Origin: Oscillospiraceae bacterium
GTDB taxonomy: Bacteria; Bacillota; Clostridia; Clostridiales; Clostridiaceae
Assembly: GCA_009785875.1 (NCBI GenBank)
Contig: WQUF01000096.1
Span: 1 to 7,044, forward strand
Length of the DNA stretch: 7,044 nt
Direction: 5' to 3'
Below the pieces are notes generated by a model. The model was not told the origin of the DNA. It did not search any database and saw only the letters and a list, made by a program, of their open reading frames with translations. The position numbers were made by a program, and so were the translations under genes. Positions within the stretch are counted from its first letter, which is position 1. Every line of letters starts with the position of its first letter. This document shows positions 5,902 to 7,044 of this stretch, piece by piece.

Positions 5902-6843
5902 ATGAAAAAAATTATTGCTTTTGTTATGGTAATTAGTCTTACCATTACTTGGATTCAATTGTGCTACATGCCTCAGTTTAAAGAAAAAATAGAACCAGTT
6001 ATTTCTAACGAAGATTTATTTGAAAGTAAACATGAGTTTCATGATCAAATTGGAGTAAACATCACCATAGTACCTGAAAGCTCTGTAGATCGAGTGATGT
6101 ATGAAAAATCCCATGAAGAAAAACTTGAGGATTTAAAAAATAATATAATTAATTTTGTTGGAAATGATATAAATTCTTTTTCACTAATATACTATGAAAT
6201 TGTATCCAAAAATGCTATAGAAATCAATCCCTATAATTCGTTTAAACCTGCAAGCACATATAAAGTCCCATTGAATATGCTACTATATGACAAAGTATTC
6301 ACGAATGAAATAAATATTAATGATACGATGAATTATTATTCAGGAGATTACGAAGATGGAGCTGGAGAATTACAAGGCAGCGATATATTATATCATCCTA
6401 TTAGCTTAACAACTCTTTCTGAATATTCTATCATATATTCAGATAATATAGCTGCTAACATGCTTACTAGATTGTTAGGGTATGATGACGTGATTTCATA
6501 TATAGAGCGAGTGTCTGGAATTCAAATGCCAAATACTGATTATATAACAGCCCAAGCTATGCTTTCACTGCTTTTGAAGCTTTATACAAATCTTGATAAC
6601 AATCCATTTTATGATACGCTTATAGGTTATATGAAAAATACAATTTATCACGATAGGATAGATGCATTAATACCTCAAAGCATCGTAGCCCACAAAATTG
6701 GAGATTATGAGGACTATGTGAACGATATTGGAATAGTATATACTAATAAACCTTATATAATAATTTTTTATACAGAGGGTTTTGAATATGAAACTATAGC
6801 AGAAATCTCAAAAATGATATATGATTTTAATATACAGGATTAA
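5902..6843 (+). CDS. Membrane-anchored serine hydrolase, class A beta-lactamase fold
   Basis: This 313-residue protein has an N-terminal hydrophobic segment at about residues 4-20 (signal anchor or signal peptide; the following Cys21 lacks a proper lipobox), a linker to about residue 90, and then a beta-lactamase2-type domain. The catalytic motifs are S118-T-Y-K121 (SxxK), S180-D181-N182 (SDN), and K265-I266-G267 in place of KTG. HDRIDALIPQSIVAHKIGD and NDIGIVY are the usual segments around the third motif. I cannot find the omega-loop ExxLN with the general base Glu166, so true beta-lactamase activity is doubtful; a cell-wall or esterase-like role outside the membrane is more likely. ATG at 5902 follows AAAAAGGGG. 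The gene is clearly more AT-rich than the transporter operon and appears monocistronic. Confidence 0.85.
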   Translation: MKKIIAFVMVISLTITWIQLCYMPQFKEKIEPVISNEDLFESKHEFHDQIGVNITIVPESSVDRVMYEKSHEEKLEDLKNNIINFVGNDINSFSLIYYEIVSKNAIEINPYNSFKPASTYKVPLNMLLYDKVFTNEININDTMNYYSGDYEDGAGELQGSDILYHPISLTTLSEYSIIYSDNIAANMLTRLLGYDDVISYIERVSGIQMPNTDYITAQAMLSLLLKLYTNLDNNPFYDTLIGYMKNTIYHDRIDALIPQSIVAHKIGDYEDYVNDIGIVYTNKPYIIIFYTEGFEYETIAEISKMIYDFNIQD

Positions 6844-6849
6844 AAATTT

Positions 6850-6903
6850 AGGAGGCTACCAACAAAACAAATATATCTACTAAAATATAATAAAATGTAT
6901 TAG
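6850..6903 (+). pseudogene. Possible fragment resembling the TnpB start
   Basis: Reading from 6850 gives RRLPTKQIYLLKYNKMY then a stop at 6901. The first part resembles RLLPTKEQ of the TnpB start at the window's right edge. In DNA, TACCAACAAAA is shared exactly (6857-6867 and 7020-7030), and TTAGG precedes it in both (6848-6852 and 7011-7015). No start codon accompanies this copy. It may be the relic of an older insertion or a coincidence in A-rich DNA. Confidence 0.25.
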
Positions 6904-6921
6904 TAATATATAGATATATTT
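6869..6921. repeat. Long imperfect AT-rich hairpin between serine hydrolase and TnpB
   Basis: AAATATATCTA (6869-6879) is the exact reverse complement of TAGATATATTT (6911-6921). Inside it, ACTAA (6879-6883) can pair with TTAGT (6900-6904), leaving a 16-base loop and a bulge at 6905-6910. It starts 26 bp after the serine hydrolase stop and ends about 70 bp before the TnpB start. It could be the subterminal hairpin of an IS200/IS605 left end, or a weak terminator; no proper T-run follows. Confidence 0.5.
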
Positions 6922-6991
6922 AGTATTTATTGCAGATTACAGGGAAAGCGAGCAAACAAAGCTAAAAAATTGATAAGGGAGTTATTGAGAA

Positions 6992-7044
6992 ATGATAATA
7001 GCGAGGAAAGTTAGGCTATTACCAACAAAAGAACAAGAGCAACA
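6992..7044 (+). CDS. tnpB: IS200/IS605-family TnpB (OrfB), N-terminus only, cut by window edge
   Basis: ATG at 6992 opens a frame MIIARKVRLLPTKEQEQ that runs off the window. The (R/Y)xxPTxEQ pattern within the first 15 residues is the hallmark of the N-terminal helix-turn-helix of OrfB/TnpB proteins (HTH_OrfB_IS605). TnpB proteins are RNA-guided endonucleases of the transposon-encoded OMEGA class, usually about 350-450 residues with a RuvC-like domain and a zinc finger, none of which is visible here. AAGGGAG lies about 10 nt upstream as ribosome binding site. No TnpA transposase is seen upstream, so the element is either TnpB-only or carries TnpA elsewhere. Only 17 codons support this call, but the motif is distinctive. 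Confidence 0.75.
   Translation, partial: MIIARKVRLLPTKEQEQ

Noticed and set aside
6850..6855. Perfect AGGAGG after the serine hydrolase, as the ribosome binding site of a small gene
   Set aside because: No ATG, GTG or TTG lies at suitable spacing; the first ATG (6895) is followed by a stop after one codon.

Overview
The window is low-GC, Gram-positive-style DNA. Shine-Dalgarno sites are strong (AGGAGG, AGGAGGTGA), sigma-A type -35/-10 boxes are easy to find, two genes very probably start with TTG, and the gene families are common in anaerobic Firmicutes. A clostridial (Clostridia/Eubacteriales) host is the best guess. No rRNA or other phylogenetic marker is present, so nothing finer can be supported.

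Layout: (1) 1-521, minus strand: a Uma2-family PD-(D/E)XK-type protein cut by the left window edge, with its own promoter. (2) 522-756: an intergenic stretch holding a 10-bp inverted repeat that overlaps the Uma2 promoter, a four-unit heptanucleotide tandem repeat, a 15-bp palindrome and a good promoter for the next gene. (3) 757-2073, plus strand: an AAA_14/DUF4143 ATPase. (4) 2099-5297: a compact transporter operon. Its promoter has an inverted repeat inside the -35/-10 spacer. It is followed by a membrane-anchored extracytoplasmic protein of unknown family, a BcrA-type ABC ATPase and an ABC-2 permease with a large external domain, and it ends in a strong hairpin terminator. (5) 5325-5657, minus strand, convergent with the operon: a small His-rich repeat protein, probably metal-binding, with a 20-bp palindrome just upstream of its ribosome binding site. 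(6) 5902-6843, plus strand: a membrane-anchored serine hydrolase with the class A beta-lactamase fold motifs. (7) 6844-7044: AT-rich DNA with a long imperfect hairpin, then the first 17 codons of an IS200/IS605-type TnpB cut by the right edge.

The three transporter genes clearly work together, since they are 10 bp apart or overlapping and share one promoter and terminator. The other genes look like independent accessory units, several with their own operator-like palindrome. The ends of the window (Uma2, AAA_14/DUF4143, tandem repeat, TnpB) have the look of an accessory, mobile-element-rich neighbourhood. I see no complete defence island, CRISPR array, tRNA or rRNA. The points most worth following are the His-rich protein with its palindrome, the unknown extracytoplasmic partner of the ABC transporter, and the TnpB edge, whose right end and possible omega RNA lie outside the window.
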